64,000 bases of DNA from Prorocentrum cordatum (Eukaryota > Sar > Dinophyceae > Prorocentrales > Prorocentraceae): assembly GCA_963575745.1 (NCBI GenBank), contig CAUYUJ010018071.1, forward strand, positions 127,501 to 191,500. Direction: 5' to 3'. A program made the translations under genes and the position numbers. The notes beneath the pieces were generated by a model that worked only from the letters and a program-made list of their open reading frames with translations, made no database searches and had not been told where the DNA came from. Shown here piece after piece: positions 43,111-53,664 of this stretch. The first letter of the stretch is position 1, and every line of letters starts with the position of its first letter.

Positions 43111-43350
43111 ACATAAGATTTGACTTAAGTATGTGGGGTTCCTCGGTAGCGTAATTTTCTCAAGTTATTTGTTCATCCCGAGAAGCTAGTATTTAGAGGT
43201 TGATGTATGTGTTGTTCGTCGTTTGAGTAGGGTAGTTCACGTCAATATGCGAGTTTGTTCGTCGTTGTTCGATCGCGTCTTTTGTCGATAACAAAGGGAC
43301 TTCAATATTCAGGAAAATCCGTTCGTGTGTCGTTTTTCCCCAGTATGTAG
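43111..43350. other. Intergenic, AT-moderate
   Basis: Unique-looking, T-rich DNA with GTTCGTCGTT phrases repeated near 43,212 and 43,257. No gene is seen. Confidence 0.45.
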
Positions 43351-43352
43351 TT

Positions 43353-43354
<2 letters not shown>

Positions 43355-43385
<31 letters not shown>
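43355..43385. repeat. (TA)n microsatellite
   Basis: A run of about 15 TA units. Confidence 0.9.
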
Positions 43386-43389
<4 letters not shown>

Positions 43390-43394
43390 CCCCC

Positions 43395-43905
43395 CTCATG
43401 CTGGGGTGCTGAGACCAGCGCCTCGCTCGAGACGTCCTCACGATCTGTTTTGATAGCAAAGAAGTCCAAGACACCTTTCAGACCGCCCGAGACGTTCCCA
43501 CTAAATCTGGGCGCGAACAGAACCGTGCAATGCCCTCTGGCACCCCCTCCCCCGACTGGGGGTGCTGAAGCCGGCGCCTCGCTTCAGACGTCCTCACGCT
43601 CTTTTCTGAAAGGCCCGAGGTCCAAGCCACAAAACAGGCCAACTGCATGAGACATCCCCACGATCTAGGTGCGAACGGGCCCGTGCAATACCCCCTGGCG
43701 GCTCACCCTTTTGGCGTTCTGAACGCAGCGCCTCGCTACATCCTCACAATCTGTCCTGAAAGGACCGGGATACAAACCACCAGGCGGGCAGGCACACTGC
43801 ATGAGACATCCCCACGATCTGGGCGCGAATGAGCCCGTGCAGTACCCACTGGTGGCTCCCTCCTGGGGTGCTGAAACCAGCGCCTCGCTCGAGACATCTT
43901 CACAA
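43395..43905 (+). repeat. About 154-bp tandem repeat, four copies
   Basis: GGGGTGCTGAGACCAGCGCC and variants occur near 43,402, 43,557, 43,711 and 43,864. Each unit carries CGCCTCGCT, ACGTCCTCACGATCTG, GAGACATCCCCAC and GGGCGCGAACGGGCCCGTGC. Confidence 0.8.
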
Positions 43906-43924
43906 GTCGATGATGAAGCGAGCC

Positions 43925-44195
43925 TGGGTGTGAGTGCTCTGCGTGAGTCAGTCTGAGTGTGAGTGACTCCGAGTGTTAGCGATTCTGGGTGTGAGTGATT
44001 CTGAGTGTGAGTGACTCTGAGCGTATATGAGTCTGAGTGTGAGAGGTGAGTCTAAGTATGAGTGTGAGCGTATCTGAGTCTGAGTGCATATGAGTATGAG
44101 TGAGCTTGAGTGCTGAGTCTGAGTGTGGGTGAGTCTGAGTATGAGTGAGTCTGAGTGTGAGTGAGTCTGAGTGAGAGAATCTGAGTGTGAGTCAG
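43925..44195 (+). repeat. GAGTCTGAGTGT minisatellite
   Basis: Degenerate 6- and 12-base units of GAGTGT, GAGTCT and GAGTAT. Confidence 0.9.
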
Positions 44196-44950
44196 GAGAG
44201 GGAGGAAGGAGGAGGGGGAAGAAGGAGGAGGAGTACTTGGGAAGCGACAGCGCCCGGTGCTGTGCACACGCAGCCCCAGAGGCACCAGAGCCCTGCCCTG
44301 CGTGGCCTCGAGAGGCCCACGTGTGCAGGGCAGCCCGAGGCGGTCTCAACACCCAGCGATGCCCCCCAGGGCGCGGAGCGTCCCCCACGCTCCAGCGGAA
44401 GCATCGAGCCAAAAACCGCTGAAAAGTGCAGTTCACCTGCGGGTAACGTCGGAAAGCCAGCTGGAAATATCCTTCCTCGTGCTCCTCTTCCTCCATCATC
44501 CTCTTCCTCCTCCCCCTCCTCCTCCTCCTCCATCCTCCTCCTCCTCCTCCTCCTCCTCCTCCTCCTCCTCCTCCTCATCCTCCATCCTGCTCCTCCTTCT
44601 CAACCTGGGGGAGGAGGAGAAGGAGGAGGAGGAGGAGGGGGAGGGGGATCAGAGGCAGGAGGAGGAGGAGAATGGAGGAGAGGAGGGAGTGTTTGGTTTT
44701 GGGATTCCGCCGAGGAGCATCCGAGGGCGCCCGAGAGAGGAGGGACAAAAGGGGAGGAGGAGAAGGAGGGCTCGCTCTCTTTGGGTCCCTCGGGCGGCCC
44801 TCGTCGCCACGGTGGGATCCGCTTCGAGATCTTGGTCGGAACGCGTTTCGGGGTATCTGGGGGGGACGGTTCTGAGGGAGAAGGAAGGAGAAGGAGTGAA
44901 AGGGGGAGACAAGGAGGTGAGGCGAATTGTAAACATCCGTTTGTTCAACG
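44196..44950. repeat. GGA and CCT low-complexity patches
   Basis: GGAGG runs occur at 44,200-44,235 and 44,608-44,690, with a CTC run at 44,500-44,590 between them. The GC-rich sequence around them has no domain. Confidence 0.7.
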
Positions 44951-45600
44951 TTCAAGTGCTCGCTGGTTGAATTGAACGTACACTGGGTCGAGATTGGTTA
45001 TCAGACGGTTCATTTTCAAGAAGCGTAGATACGAATGCCTTGTTTAGAATATGCGCCCTCTTGAGTTGTCTTCAACGCCTGTTTGGAGTGCATCCGGCGC
45101 ACTCTCGAAGTGTCATCGGCGAAAATATCTTCGGCGCATTCGAATTCAAAGTGTTCCCGGTAACCTGTCGAAGTTGCGTAACCAAATTTAAGTGAAATAT
45201 TGAGTTAGTGTCGGAGAGGTTCGTGATGTGTGTATGGGTTGGCTCGATTCGCGTATGTTCTCTGCAGAAAGACAGTGTGTATAGGGCATTGTGAATGTAT
45301 GATGAGCGATCCAACGCATAAGACACCCAATTGACATAGCGAATGCGTGATATAGATAAGTTGGCACAGGTGGGGTACATATGCCAGACTGACTGAGCCA
45401 ATACCGAATACAGACATGTTGGTGCATGACGGACACGTACAGAAGCCACAAATTAAGCACATGTGTTGCATAGTTAACACCCGAACAGTTCAAAGGATCA
45501 AGATCAACGCTAGTCTTGGAAGGGTGCCCTTTATGCTTCCCTGTCTTCTGAATATGATTGCCCGAGCTTGCAAAGGACTCTGGAATGTTTCTTGCTTCCT
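44951..45600. other. Intergenic, lower GC
   Basis: Base composition is more balanced than in the neighbours. Minus-strand frames of 90-150 codons have ordinary composition but no motif I recognise. A relic coding segment is possible but unsupported. Confidence 0.35.
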
Positions 45601-45619
45601 GGACCTGGAATCGGTGGCC

Positions 45620-45890
45620 CATGGTCTTCCCGATGGTCTCACGCATAGTCTACAGTATAGTCCTCAGTATGGCCTCCCGTGTGGTCTCTAGTATGGTCTC
45701 CCGCATGGTCTACCGCTCAGTTTCCTTCATGGTCTCTCGTATAGTTTCCCGTACGTTTTCCCTTATGATCTCTCGTATGGTGTCTCGCATGGTCTCCCGT
45801 ATGTTATCCCGTGCGGTCTCTCATGTGGTTTCCAATGTGATGTCTTGGATGTTATCCCGTGTGTTTTGGTATGGTTTTCCGTATGTGCAT
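45620..45890 (+). repeat. GGTCTCCCGTAT minisatellite
   Basis: Degenerate 10- to 15-base units: ATGGTCTCCCG, GTATGGTCTC and TATAGTTTCCCG. Confidence 0.85.
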
Positions 45891-46127
45891 TGTATGGCAA
45901 CATGTATTCGATTAGTTAAGTTCGTAGTTTAAGATGTTTGACCGCCAGGGTGTAATTGTTATTCGATGAGATATTACATGGGAGAATATATTGTGCTTTG
46001 GAGGGCACCCTCCATGTTATCCGTCTTCGTTGGAATTACGCGGTCTTCACCAAACGCGCGTTTTTTGATGGTGCCGCATGCAGGCAGACGCCCTTGCATG
46101 TTTGTGGCCCCCGTTGTTTCCATTTGG

Positions 46128-46440
46128 TTGAGGGCTAGTGCCGAGGGCCGAGGCGAGGGCTAGGGCTAAGCTGAGGCTAAGTCTGAGGGCCACTGCCAGG
46201 GCTGAGGCCAGGACTGATGGCTATGGTTTCTGGGCTGAGGCCGTAAAGCTAGGCTGAGGCTTGGGCAAGGGCCGAGATTAGGGCTGATGGCTGAGGCTAT
46301 GGGGCTGAGGCTAGGGCTGAGGGCCACGGCTAGTGATGAGGCTTGGGGTGTAGGGCCGATGTTGTAGGGCAAGTGTTGAGGCTAAAGCTGCGGTCAAGTC
46401 TGGGACCTGGGCCGGAGTTAGGGCTGATGGCTGAGCCTAA
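46128..46440 (+). repeat. GGGCTGAGGCTA minisatellite
   Basis: Degenerate units of GGGCTGAGG, GCTAGGGCTGA and GGGCCGAGG over about 310 bases. Confidence 0.85.
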
Positions 46441-46574
46441 CGTGCGCATCGCTGAGCAATCGGCGATGTGGTGCGATCTTCCGACCCGTCAACTCCACCC
46501 GCCCCCACTCGGACGGCCAACGGGAACCTCTGGGCGGCTCCGCCCTCGGGAGATGGACCTCCTGCGTGCTGGGG

Positions 46575-46670
46575 AGGAGGAGGAGAAGGAGGAGGAGGAG
46601 GAGGAGGAGGGAGGAGGGAGGAGGAAGAAGGAGGGAGGAGGAGGAGGAAGAGGAGGGCTCAACGTCGGCA
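46575..46670. repeat. (GGA)n microsatellite
   Basis: A GGAGGAGGA run with AAG interruptions. Confidence 0.85.
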
Positions 46671-46743
46671 GCGCTCATGAGGGGCGAGCGTGGGGAGCAC
46701 GAGGGATTGTGGCCCCCTCTGTAGGGCGACGAGGTCGATGCAG

Positions 46744-46778
46744 ATCCACCGCCGCTGGCCAGGCCAGCGGCGGTGGAT
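46744..46778. repeat. Perfect 17-bp palindrome, 1-base spacer
   Basis: ATCCACCGCCGCTGGCC (46,744-46,760) and its exact reverse complement (46,762-46,778) are separated by a single A. Confidence 0.9.
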
Positions 46779-46789
46779 ACGGTCGGACC

Positions 46790-47510
46790 GAGGTCTAAAG
46801 ATCGGGGTCGGTTCGGGGAGGGTACCCTGATGTTCTTCGTGCTTGCTGGACGTTCTTGTGCATCCTGGGGGAGGGGGGCCTTCGAATGCTCTTCAGCTCG
46901 GGCCGGCGGAGGGTCTCGTGTTCTTGAGGATGGTATTATGGCCTACGGCAGGGGGAAACAATCAGTGAGCACCCCCCCGTTCCCCGAAACTCAAAGTTGG
47001 CACGAGCGGGGAAGTCTGCGGTCGAAGTGCAACTCGTTCAAGCCACCGCCAACATTGATCATCAAGGGGTGCATCATGACAGATGCTTGTCGCATGCGTG
47101 TTCGCTGATTTCTTCCGAGGCTTGTAGGTCCCACCGTGTGTATCGATCTCGTCGCCCTACTTCGGGCCCTCTGGCCAAGACCGAGGCCCGCGCGTGCCCT
47201 CAGGAAACCGCCCGCGGCATCCCCGGCGCGGCTTTTGGGAGATTTCGTGGACCGTTTTCGTGGTGGTTTCTTCTTGCAGCAAGGGAGGAACGAAGACGAA
47301 CCGGGGGAAAACGGAAGCAAAACGAAAACGAAAGGCACCGTTTCGGTCGAGCTTTGAGTCCAGGCCCCCGGCCAGGGCGCGAAGAGGATCGCGCGTCGCG
47401 CGGCGCGGCCTGGGCCCCGAGCAGCCGCCCGTCTCCAGGCCGTCCGCGCAGGAGGCGCGAGGGCGCGGAGATGACCGCGAGTCGCGCCCAGCGGGGCGCG
47501 ATGGCAGGGC
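46790..47510. other. Intergenic, nothing recognised
   Basis: GC-rich unique-looking DNA. Short frames on both strands show no domain. Confidence 0.4.
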
Positions 47511-47514
47511 TCAT

Positions 47515-47745
47515 TTCGATGCCGCCAGTTCGATTCGATTCGATTTCGATGGATTCCGATTCCGATCCGATTCGATTTCGGATTCCGATTCGGGATCCGA
47601 TTTCTCATTGGAGGCGTTCTAGCCTGCCGATTTCTGCCGATTCGATTTTTCCCGACTCGGCTGCCGATAACCGTCAATCCGATTCATTTCGATCGCCGAT
47701 CCGATTTGGCGATTCGATTTCGGACTCCCCTGCGATGCGCGAGGA
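47515..47745. repeat. GATTC-rich minisatellite
   Basis: Units of CGATTCGATTTC, GATTCCGATTC and CCGATTTC. Confidence 0.85.
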
Positions 47746-48315
47746 TGGGTGACCTAGGAGATGGAGCGATGTTTGGGCCAGAGCCGAGAGATCTTTCGGC
47801 AAGTTGGGGGTTCGTGTTCGCCCTCCTCCTGTGCCCCCCCTGCTCCCTGTAGCAGGTCCCGCCGCCGTCGTCCAGTTTCTGGCAGGTCGCGCCGGCGAGC
47901 CTGACATGATGCCAGAGTGCGCGCACAGGCTTCGGATAAAAGGCCTGGCCATCTTATTTTCTTTTCGTTTTCGACCCCATTAGTCCCAAACCGTGCCTGT
48001 ACTTGGAGGAGTTTATTCCCTGTCTTCGTGAGTCACCGGCATGCGCTTCCAGGTATTCGCCCCGTCGCCGCCCGTGGCCGCCTCGTCGCCGCTTCGTGTG
48101 CTGGCTGGCGTTTCCGGACTATTGTTCAGTCGGCGCCCGTCGCCGTTTCGTCGCCGCCCCGTGCGGTTGCAGCACACAGATAGACGTACGGCGCCCGGAC
48201 CGTACTTGAGGCCCAGTGGCGCCGAGATGCCTTTTGCTCGAAAACTGCCGGGCGCCTCCCAGGGCCCAAAGCCAGAGTTGCCAACACATCTCGGTATTCC
48301 TCATTGTCCTCCTCC

Positions 48316-48349
<34 letters not shown>

Positions 48350-48858
48350 TCTCTTTTGAACGTTGGCCGGGCTTCTAACAGGCCGTGGCGGCAAACACTC
48401 TGTTGAACATAAGGGCGATGGTCTTATGGCTTGGGATTTTTGGGACGGCGGACGTTCTCATGTTCTTGAAGGATGCTCTTCTGTCCTAGGTCTGGCCGTG
48501 TCCTCCCTCCCTCCTTCCGCCCAGGCCCCCCCGCCCCACAGTGGTGGTGTCGCGCCTCTGTGCGTTTGCCTTCGCGCGGTGCCCCCCTCTCGCCCCATGC
48601 TTGATCTCGTCGTCGTCGTCCTCGTCGCCCTCCTGCTCGGCCGCCCCTCGCCTCGCCCTTCGGTCTCCTTCCCTCGGGAGGGCACTGACGCACGCGCACT
48701 GGTCTCGGCGTCCTCGTGCTGGTATGCTCGTGCTCCCGGCTTCTCTGGATCCATTACGTGTTGTCTCAAGATCGTGGCAGGCTCACCCACCGACGCCTGA
48801 CAGAGTAGCTTCCAACGGGGTCGCTGTTGTTCAGTTGTAACTAACGCACCTGCACTGT
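47746..48858. other. Intergenic; CCT run
   Basis: This holds a (CCT)n run at 48,308-48,342 and CGTCGCCGCC-type words at 48,055-48,160. No gene is recognised. Confidence 0.45.
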
Positions 48859-50190
48859 ATTGGCGCACTCGAGGTTGCAGACCTGGGGTTGGTCCACCCG
48901 GGCGGCATCAGCTGCACTGACCTATCTGGCATTTTTGCCACGAGAGTCCCATGTGGCTACCATCCATGCAGCCGCCTGGGCGGGTGATTACCCAAAATAT
49001 TGTTGCATATTAAGAGTTGGCCATATTTACGCTTTTGATGTGTTTTGTAGGCAAGCGCAGGGGCCACAGCATGATGGCTGCCACCATGGACCGGGAGAGG
49101 CCGACCTCCTGCAGTACATGAAGCATGGCAGACATGATTTACATCAGATGGCGAACGCAGTGGGGGCTCAGCTTGATGCCAAATCAACCCGAGGAGGGGC
49201 AGGAAGAGGAAGAAACGCAGCAGTCATACCACTGTCGAACAAAAGGCAAGATCTCGTTGTTTGAACATCCGCGCACGGCATACAAGATTGAAGGCACCCA
49301 TACCGCCCAGTGTTCAGACACGTCAAGAAAGGCAAAAGGACTAGAAGTGATGATAATCCACACTATATTGAAACAGCTATTCCTCACGCGATTATGGTCA
49401 AAGGCCGAAACCATTGCATTATACAAACATTTAGGCAAACGGCGGAAATTCGTGAGCAAAACGTTCCTGACACGTTCAAACTGTGATTCGACCCTAGTGG
49501 CCTGGCATCTCAGGATCCAATCACTCACGGCATAGATTACGTCGCGTGTTATTTGAAAGCCAAATTCCGCTGGGGCTTCGCAATTGCATTAACGTTTCGT
49601 TGCATTGACGTTTACGGCGTACGCACTTTCGCAAAAAGATATTTTACCATTTCGCAGAAAATGCTATTTCATCTCACGATGTTGGTCTATGAGGGCCCGC
49701 TGGTTCCGGGTGTTCATGTCATTGCTTACGTGCTCACGTACACCAGCAGAGGGAAAAAATATGGGACGACTGCAATTCGCCAAATTACCCAAAATAGGTA
49801 ATCCCGCAATCAATGGTACCCTGTTTGTCTCGCCACAGCTTCTCTTCTGAATGTAAGACGGGTGCAAATCATCTGGCTTATTACAGCCAGAATGAAGGAT
49901 AACACGCGTGGCCGTTTAAATGCACCCTCCGCGCCACGCTCGCGCAAAAAATGCAAATCATGTCGAGCTATCGAGCGTCGCCAAGCCGCGATGACTTACA
50001 TGTATCGTTATTTCTTGCTCATGTCCCGAATCTTGGACGGACAGTCAAGGACGGACAGTCAAGGATCAAGGATCCTCGAGGGTCTGGCGCCTTCCATTAC
50101 TACACAGTGCCCCCCCTAGATCCGATCACCCTTACATCCGCCTCCCATTACTACACAGACCTTGATTGTTTGTGGTGCTCGCATTTCTGC
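48859..50190. other. Unassigned lower-GC region
   Basis: Ordinary amino-acid composition appears in several frames (for example minus strand 49,528-49,184 and plus strand 49,553-49,801), so relic coding sequence of a mobile element is plausible. I recognise no motif. A short direct repeat GGACGGACAGTCAAGGA occurs twice near 50,036-50,068. Confidence 0.3.
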
Positions 50191-50194
50191 GAAA

Positions 50195-51338
50195 ATGCCA
50201 GCGGAAAAGCACCACATGGGGACTCCGGTGAAGAGCGCGCTGAAGCAGGCCAGGACGGGGAGCAGCCCTCCGCAGGAGCCACAGCCTATGGTAGGAGAAC
50301 CTGAGGCAATAGCAGTGCGTCAACAGCAATTTTTCAAGAGTACATGGACGCAGCCGCGGACAAGCCACTGACCGCCAAGGACTTTGAGACGATTCTGAAC
50401 CGCCACCTCGACCCCATCAGGAACGACATCCAGGCTATCAAAACGCACGCCGTATCACGAAAAAACTTAAGCGACACCATCAATCCCATCAAGACCGAGA
50501 TCGACGCATTGACAAAACGAGTAGGACTGCTTGAAACAAATTATTATTCCCGGCCGACGTCAGCAAGATCGCCGTCCGGAGCGTCCGTGGACACGGCCAC
50601 GCAGGAGAAACTCGCAGAGCTTGAACGTGAAGTTTCTCGTCTCCGGGCGCCTGCACAAGGTCACGCACCTCTCCCTGGGCACAGCCATGGCACAGACAAG
50701 CGGGACATCACGGCGGTGGTTGGAAATCTAAACGGGTTTGGATCGATTGAGGTCGCTGGGATTGGATGAAACATGAATTGCAGAAGCTATTGCTACCCAC
50801 ACCATCAAATATTTACACAAAAGGGGAATCCAATAACATGTTGTTCATGGTGTTCAGTTCAACCGACGACAGGAACACGGTGGTGAACCAGCTTCGCAAT
50901 GTCAAGATTCAGCACGGAGGCAAAAACATGTGGGCAACGATCGCCCACCTTTAGTCCGAGCCGCTCGTAATTTTTGCTTCGGCGTTAAATATATGCTGAA
51001 AGACACAATGGATATCCAATACCCAGTGCGAGTTGATGATACCACTCATCCATACACGGTCACAGTTGGAGGGGAGTTGGCATTATTGGTTACGATTGAT
51101 AGGCAAACCGTTCACTGTGAGTGGAGCAAGGAGTGGCTTGAATGGCAAGAGTTGCAGAGCCATGCAAAGCTCCATGAACTCGTCGCGGCGTGCGACGGTA
51201 TCGTGGCTCGTTCGGCGTTGCCCCGAAAAGGGCCAAAGGTATGGCGAAAGGCACGAAGTAGGACACTACCCCATCAAGTTTTTCTTCCTTGTCCAATGCC
51301 GGAGCCGACATTGTGGCACTTCAAGCAGGTCTTCTGCT
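50195..51338 (+). pseudogene. LINE ORF1-like protein, frameshifted
   Basis: The ATG at 50,195 starts a Lys/Pro-rich head (MPAEKHHMGTPVKSALK). In a second frame (50,344-50,769) a coiled coil follows (LTAKDFETILNRHLDPIRND, ALTKRVGLLE, EKLAELEREVSRLR), then the strand-like AVVGNLNGFG. Third and fourth frames carry NMLFMVFSSTDDRNTVVNQL, ARNFCFGVKYMLKD, VTVGGELALLV and CEWSKEWLEWQEL. Coiled coil plus RRM-like fold is the usual ORF1 plan of non-LTR retrotransposons. The endonuclease that should follow is absent. At least three frame changes make this a pseudogene unless introns are involved. Confidence 0.5.
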
Positions 51339-51349
51339 AGACTCCGTTT

Positions 51350-51680
51350 CTTCTTTCTCAAGTCGCGTAGTAGCCAAGGTGGGCAAAGATTCCATAATGG
51401 ATGCACAATATTACTCTCGCTCTCGAGATCGAGCCCTCTCTTCTTCTCAACCTCACTGTTTACGTCTTGCACGTTGCTCTCCTCCTCTTGTACATCGTTC
51501 CTATAATTCAGGGCCCCGCTGCGATGAAGATCGTGGTCGAGAACGCCTTCTACATGTCCAACACGATTCCCCCTCATTTTCTTCTGCGGGTGATGTTCAG
51601 GGCTTGGGCAAAGATACCACCCCAGACAGCATCCCGGCGACCAGCTCTTCGAGGGCAGACTTGAAGGGAGGAGATCACGT
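51350..51680. other. Intergenic, nothing recognised
   Basis: Mixed-composition DNA between the ORF1-like relic and the first direct repeat. No supported gene. Confidence 0.4.
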
Positions 51681-51681
51681 G

Positions 51682-51793
51682 TGAAAATATTCCACCATCT
51701 CTCCAATGGGTTCGCGCCCTTGTGCGTACACAGGGCAAACACTAATCGCACGTCTGGCCGGCGATGTCTTGGGGCGAAAGCCACCAGTATCCC
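51682..51793 (+). repeat. 112-bp direct repeat, copy 1
   Basis: GAAAATATTCCACCATCTCT through CCAGTATCCC. The second copy lies at 52,320-52,430 with about 90% identity by eye. Confidence 0.85.
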
Positions 51794-52291
51794 GGCCAGA
51801 GAGAGCAAAAACCCAGAGGGCGGGAGGGCGGGGAACAAAGACGCACCCCATATGCAGCCGCAACTGGAACACTCGGCGGCGCGAGAATGGCGCTCAGCGG
51901 CGCCAGACAAAGACAATCTGCGGCTACAATTTGGGCGCCAACCTTGAACAACAACACAGCAGCAGTGACGGGGGACCCACGAGCTGGCCTTCAACCTTGA
52001 ACAACACAGAGCACCCAGCACCAGAGGCGCGAGGGGCAAACCCCCAACCTCCAGCATCGGGCCCCGCCAGCTCCCGCGGAGCCGCCAAGTGTGCGAGACG
52101 GGGCCACCTGCTCGAGAGCACGACGCGCATAAGGCAGAGCCGCTGGCCCTCTCAGGAGGGCACCAAGCATGCGAAGCAAGAGTGCTTGTCCATCATGGGC
52201 ACCTGGGCCCCAAAACGCAAACCAAAGCCCCCAGAGGCTAAGAGGAGAAGAATGGACGACGATACGCTCCGTCGTCATATTTTCCTGCCTC

Positions 52292-52312
52292 CCAAATCGC
52301 TTCGCGATTTGG
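52292..52312. repeat. AAATCGC palindrome, copy 1
   Basis: CCAAATCGC and GCGATTTGG are separated by TTC, within TTTTCCTGCC..GGAGGCT. A longer version of the same palindrome and flank lies at 56,582-56,608. Confidence 0.85.
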
Positions 52313-52319
52313 AGGCTGA

Positions 52320-52430
52320 GAAAATCTTCCTCCATCTCTCCAATGGGTTTGCGCCCTTGTGCGTCCACAGGGCAAACACTAATCGCACGTCTGGCCGGCG
52401 ATGTCTCGGGGCGAAAGCCGCCAGTATCCC
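52320..52430 (+). repeat. 112-bp direct repeat, copy 2
   Basis: Second copy of the unit at 51,682, eight bases after the AAATCGC palindrome. A GT microsatellite follows at 52,498-52,530 and a T run at about 52,570-52,581. Confidence 0.85.
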
Positions 52431-52588
52431 TGTGCACCCCAGGACATCCTGGACAGACACATCCTGTGCAAACGTAGAACCCCAATGCACACAGGTGTGC
52501 GTGCGTGTGTGTGTGTGTGTGCGTGTGTGTGGGAGTGTTGCATGCCGCAAGTACATGTTCTACCTGCTCTTTTTTTTTTTTTCTTCCG

Positions 52589-52860
52589 TCAGTCCTCGCC
52601 TGAAGAATCAGAGAACTCTATTAAGAATTCCGCTTCAGCTAGCGCCCCACGGGCCTTGGCCGAGGCGCGCGCGAAGGCGGTGGCTCCCCGCCAGCCGCCC
52701 GAGTAGAAAAGGGCAGCCGGGCCATTCGCCTGCACGACCTCCGTGGCCCAACCACGGCGAAACGCACGAGTGCCCCAGGATCGCGCTTCGGCGAATCCCA
52801 GAGCCTGCGCCGCAAGCTTCAAGCAAACCAAGGATTCGTTATATGAGATCCCTGAAAATC
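52589..52860 (-). pseudogene. Tyrosine recombinase carboxy-terminal fragment
   Basis: The minus-strand reading SWGTRAFRRGWATEVVQ, ALFYSGGWRGATAF, ARASAKARGALA aligns with the end of the complete recombinase at 53,665-55,164 (EWGTRCFRRGWANDALR, ALFYSGGWRGLAAFGYAAA). The Arg and Trp of the active-site region remain, but the nucleophile Tyr of FGYAAA is Arg here. This looks like a decayed second copy. Confidence 0.6.
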
Positions 52861-52956
52861 TCCCGCCTTCTGGCGGAGTGGGCGCGCCTGCAGTGGGCCA
52901 GGAATCAGAACGCTGCCGGCGCGACAGGCGAGTAAGAGCCCCGAGAGAAGCGCCCC
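52854..52956 (+). repeat. About 105-bp direct repeat, copy 1
   Basis: Contains CGCCTTCTGGCGGAGTGGGC, GGGCGCGCCTGCAGTGGGCC and CGACAGGCGAGTAAGAGCCC. The second copy is at 53,406-53,513. Confidence 0.85.
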
Positions 52957-53405
52957 GCCACTCGCCGGCCCCACACTCCCCAGAAACCACACCAAGCCAT
53001 AAGGGCGGGCGGGCGGGCAACGACGAAGGCGATGACAAAATGCACCACGGGCGCTGCGAGCAGCACCTGGCCCACCTTGTGGACCACTGGGAGCCTGCAA
53101 AGAGCCCCCGGTGGAGCGAGTGCACCCCGCAGGGAGCTTGCTCCGCGGCGGCCGTGGTGCCGGGAACTTGCCATCCCGCCCCACCGCCCGATCGGCCTCC
53201 GGAGTTGTCGAAGACCACCGCTGCTCCGAGTTGGAGCCAACCAGGCCTTGGAAGAAATCCGCCGCTCCGTCGGGGGCCCAAGCCGCGACTGCCCACGAGT
53301 TTACGTGCACGGTTAAAGCCATCCACTGATGAATCTACCAACCGTTCTACGTCAGGCGGGGCTTTAGATTTTCCTCCCCATCGAAACCTTTGGTTTAGGG
53401 GGTAT
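52957..53405. other. Segment between direct repeats
   Basis: About 450 bases between the two 105-bp repeats. Frames are open on both strands but no domain is recognised. The layout could be an insertion bounded by terminal repeats or a local duplication. Confidence 0.4.
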
Positions 53406-53513
53406 GAAAATCTACTTGCCCGCCTTCTGGTGGAGCGGGCGCGCCTGCAGTGGGCCGGGAATCAGAACGCTGCCGGCGCGACAGGCGAGTAAGAGCCCCG
53501 AGAGAAGCGCCCC
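53406..53513 (+). repeat. About 105-bp direct repeat, copy 2
   Basis: Matches the unit at 52,854-52,956 nearly base for base, from GAAAATC to GAGAGAAGCGCCCC. Confidence 0.85.
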
Positions 53514-53664
53514 AATGGTGAGGGCTCGACTCGCCCTGTCCATAACGCTCTGTAGGCGACTCGGGCCCGTTTTTTAATCCCGGACTTCCTGGACTTGGGA
53601 TAAGCAGGGCTCGCGCGGAATAGCGCCAGCCAGATAGCATATTGTTGTTGTTTTCCTCAACTCT

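Noticed and set aside
46128-46440. Telomere-like repeat
   Set aside because: GGGCTGAGGCTA units do not match the TTTAGGG-type telomere and are degenerate.
52743-53492. 249-codon plus-strand frame
   Set aside because: It crosses a direct repeat and the antisense of a recombinase fragment; no domain.
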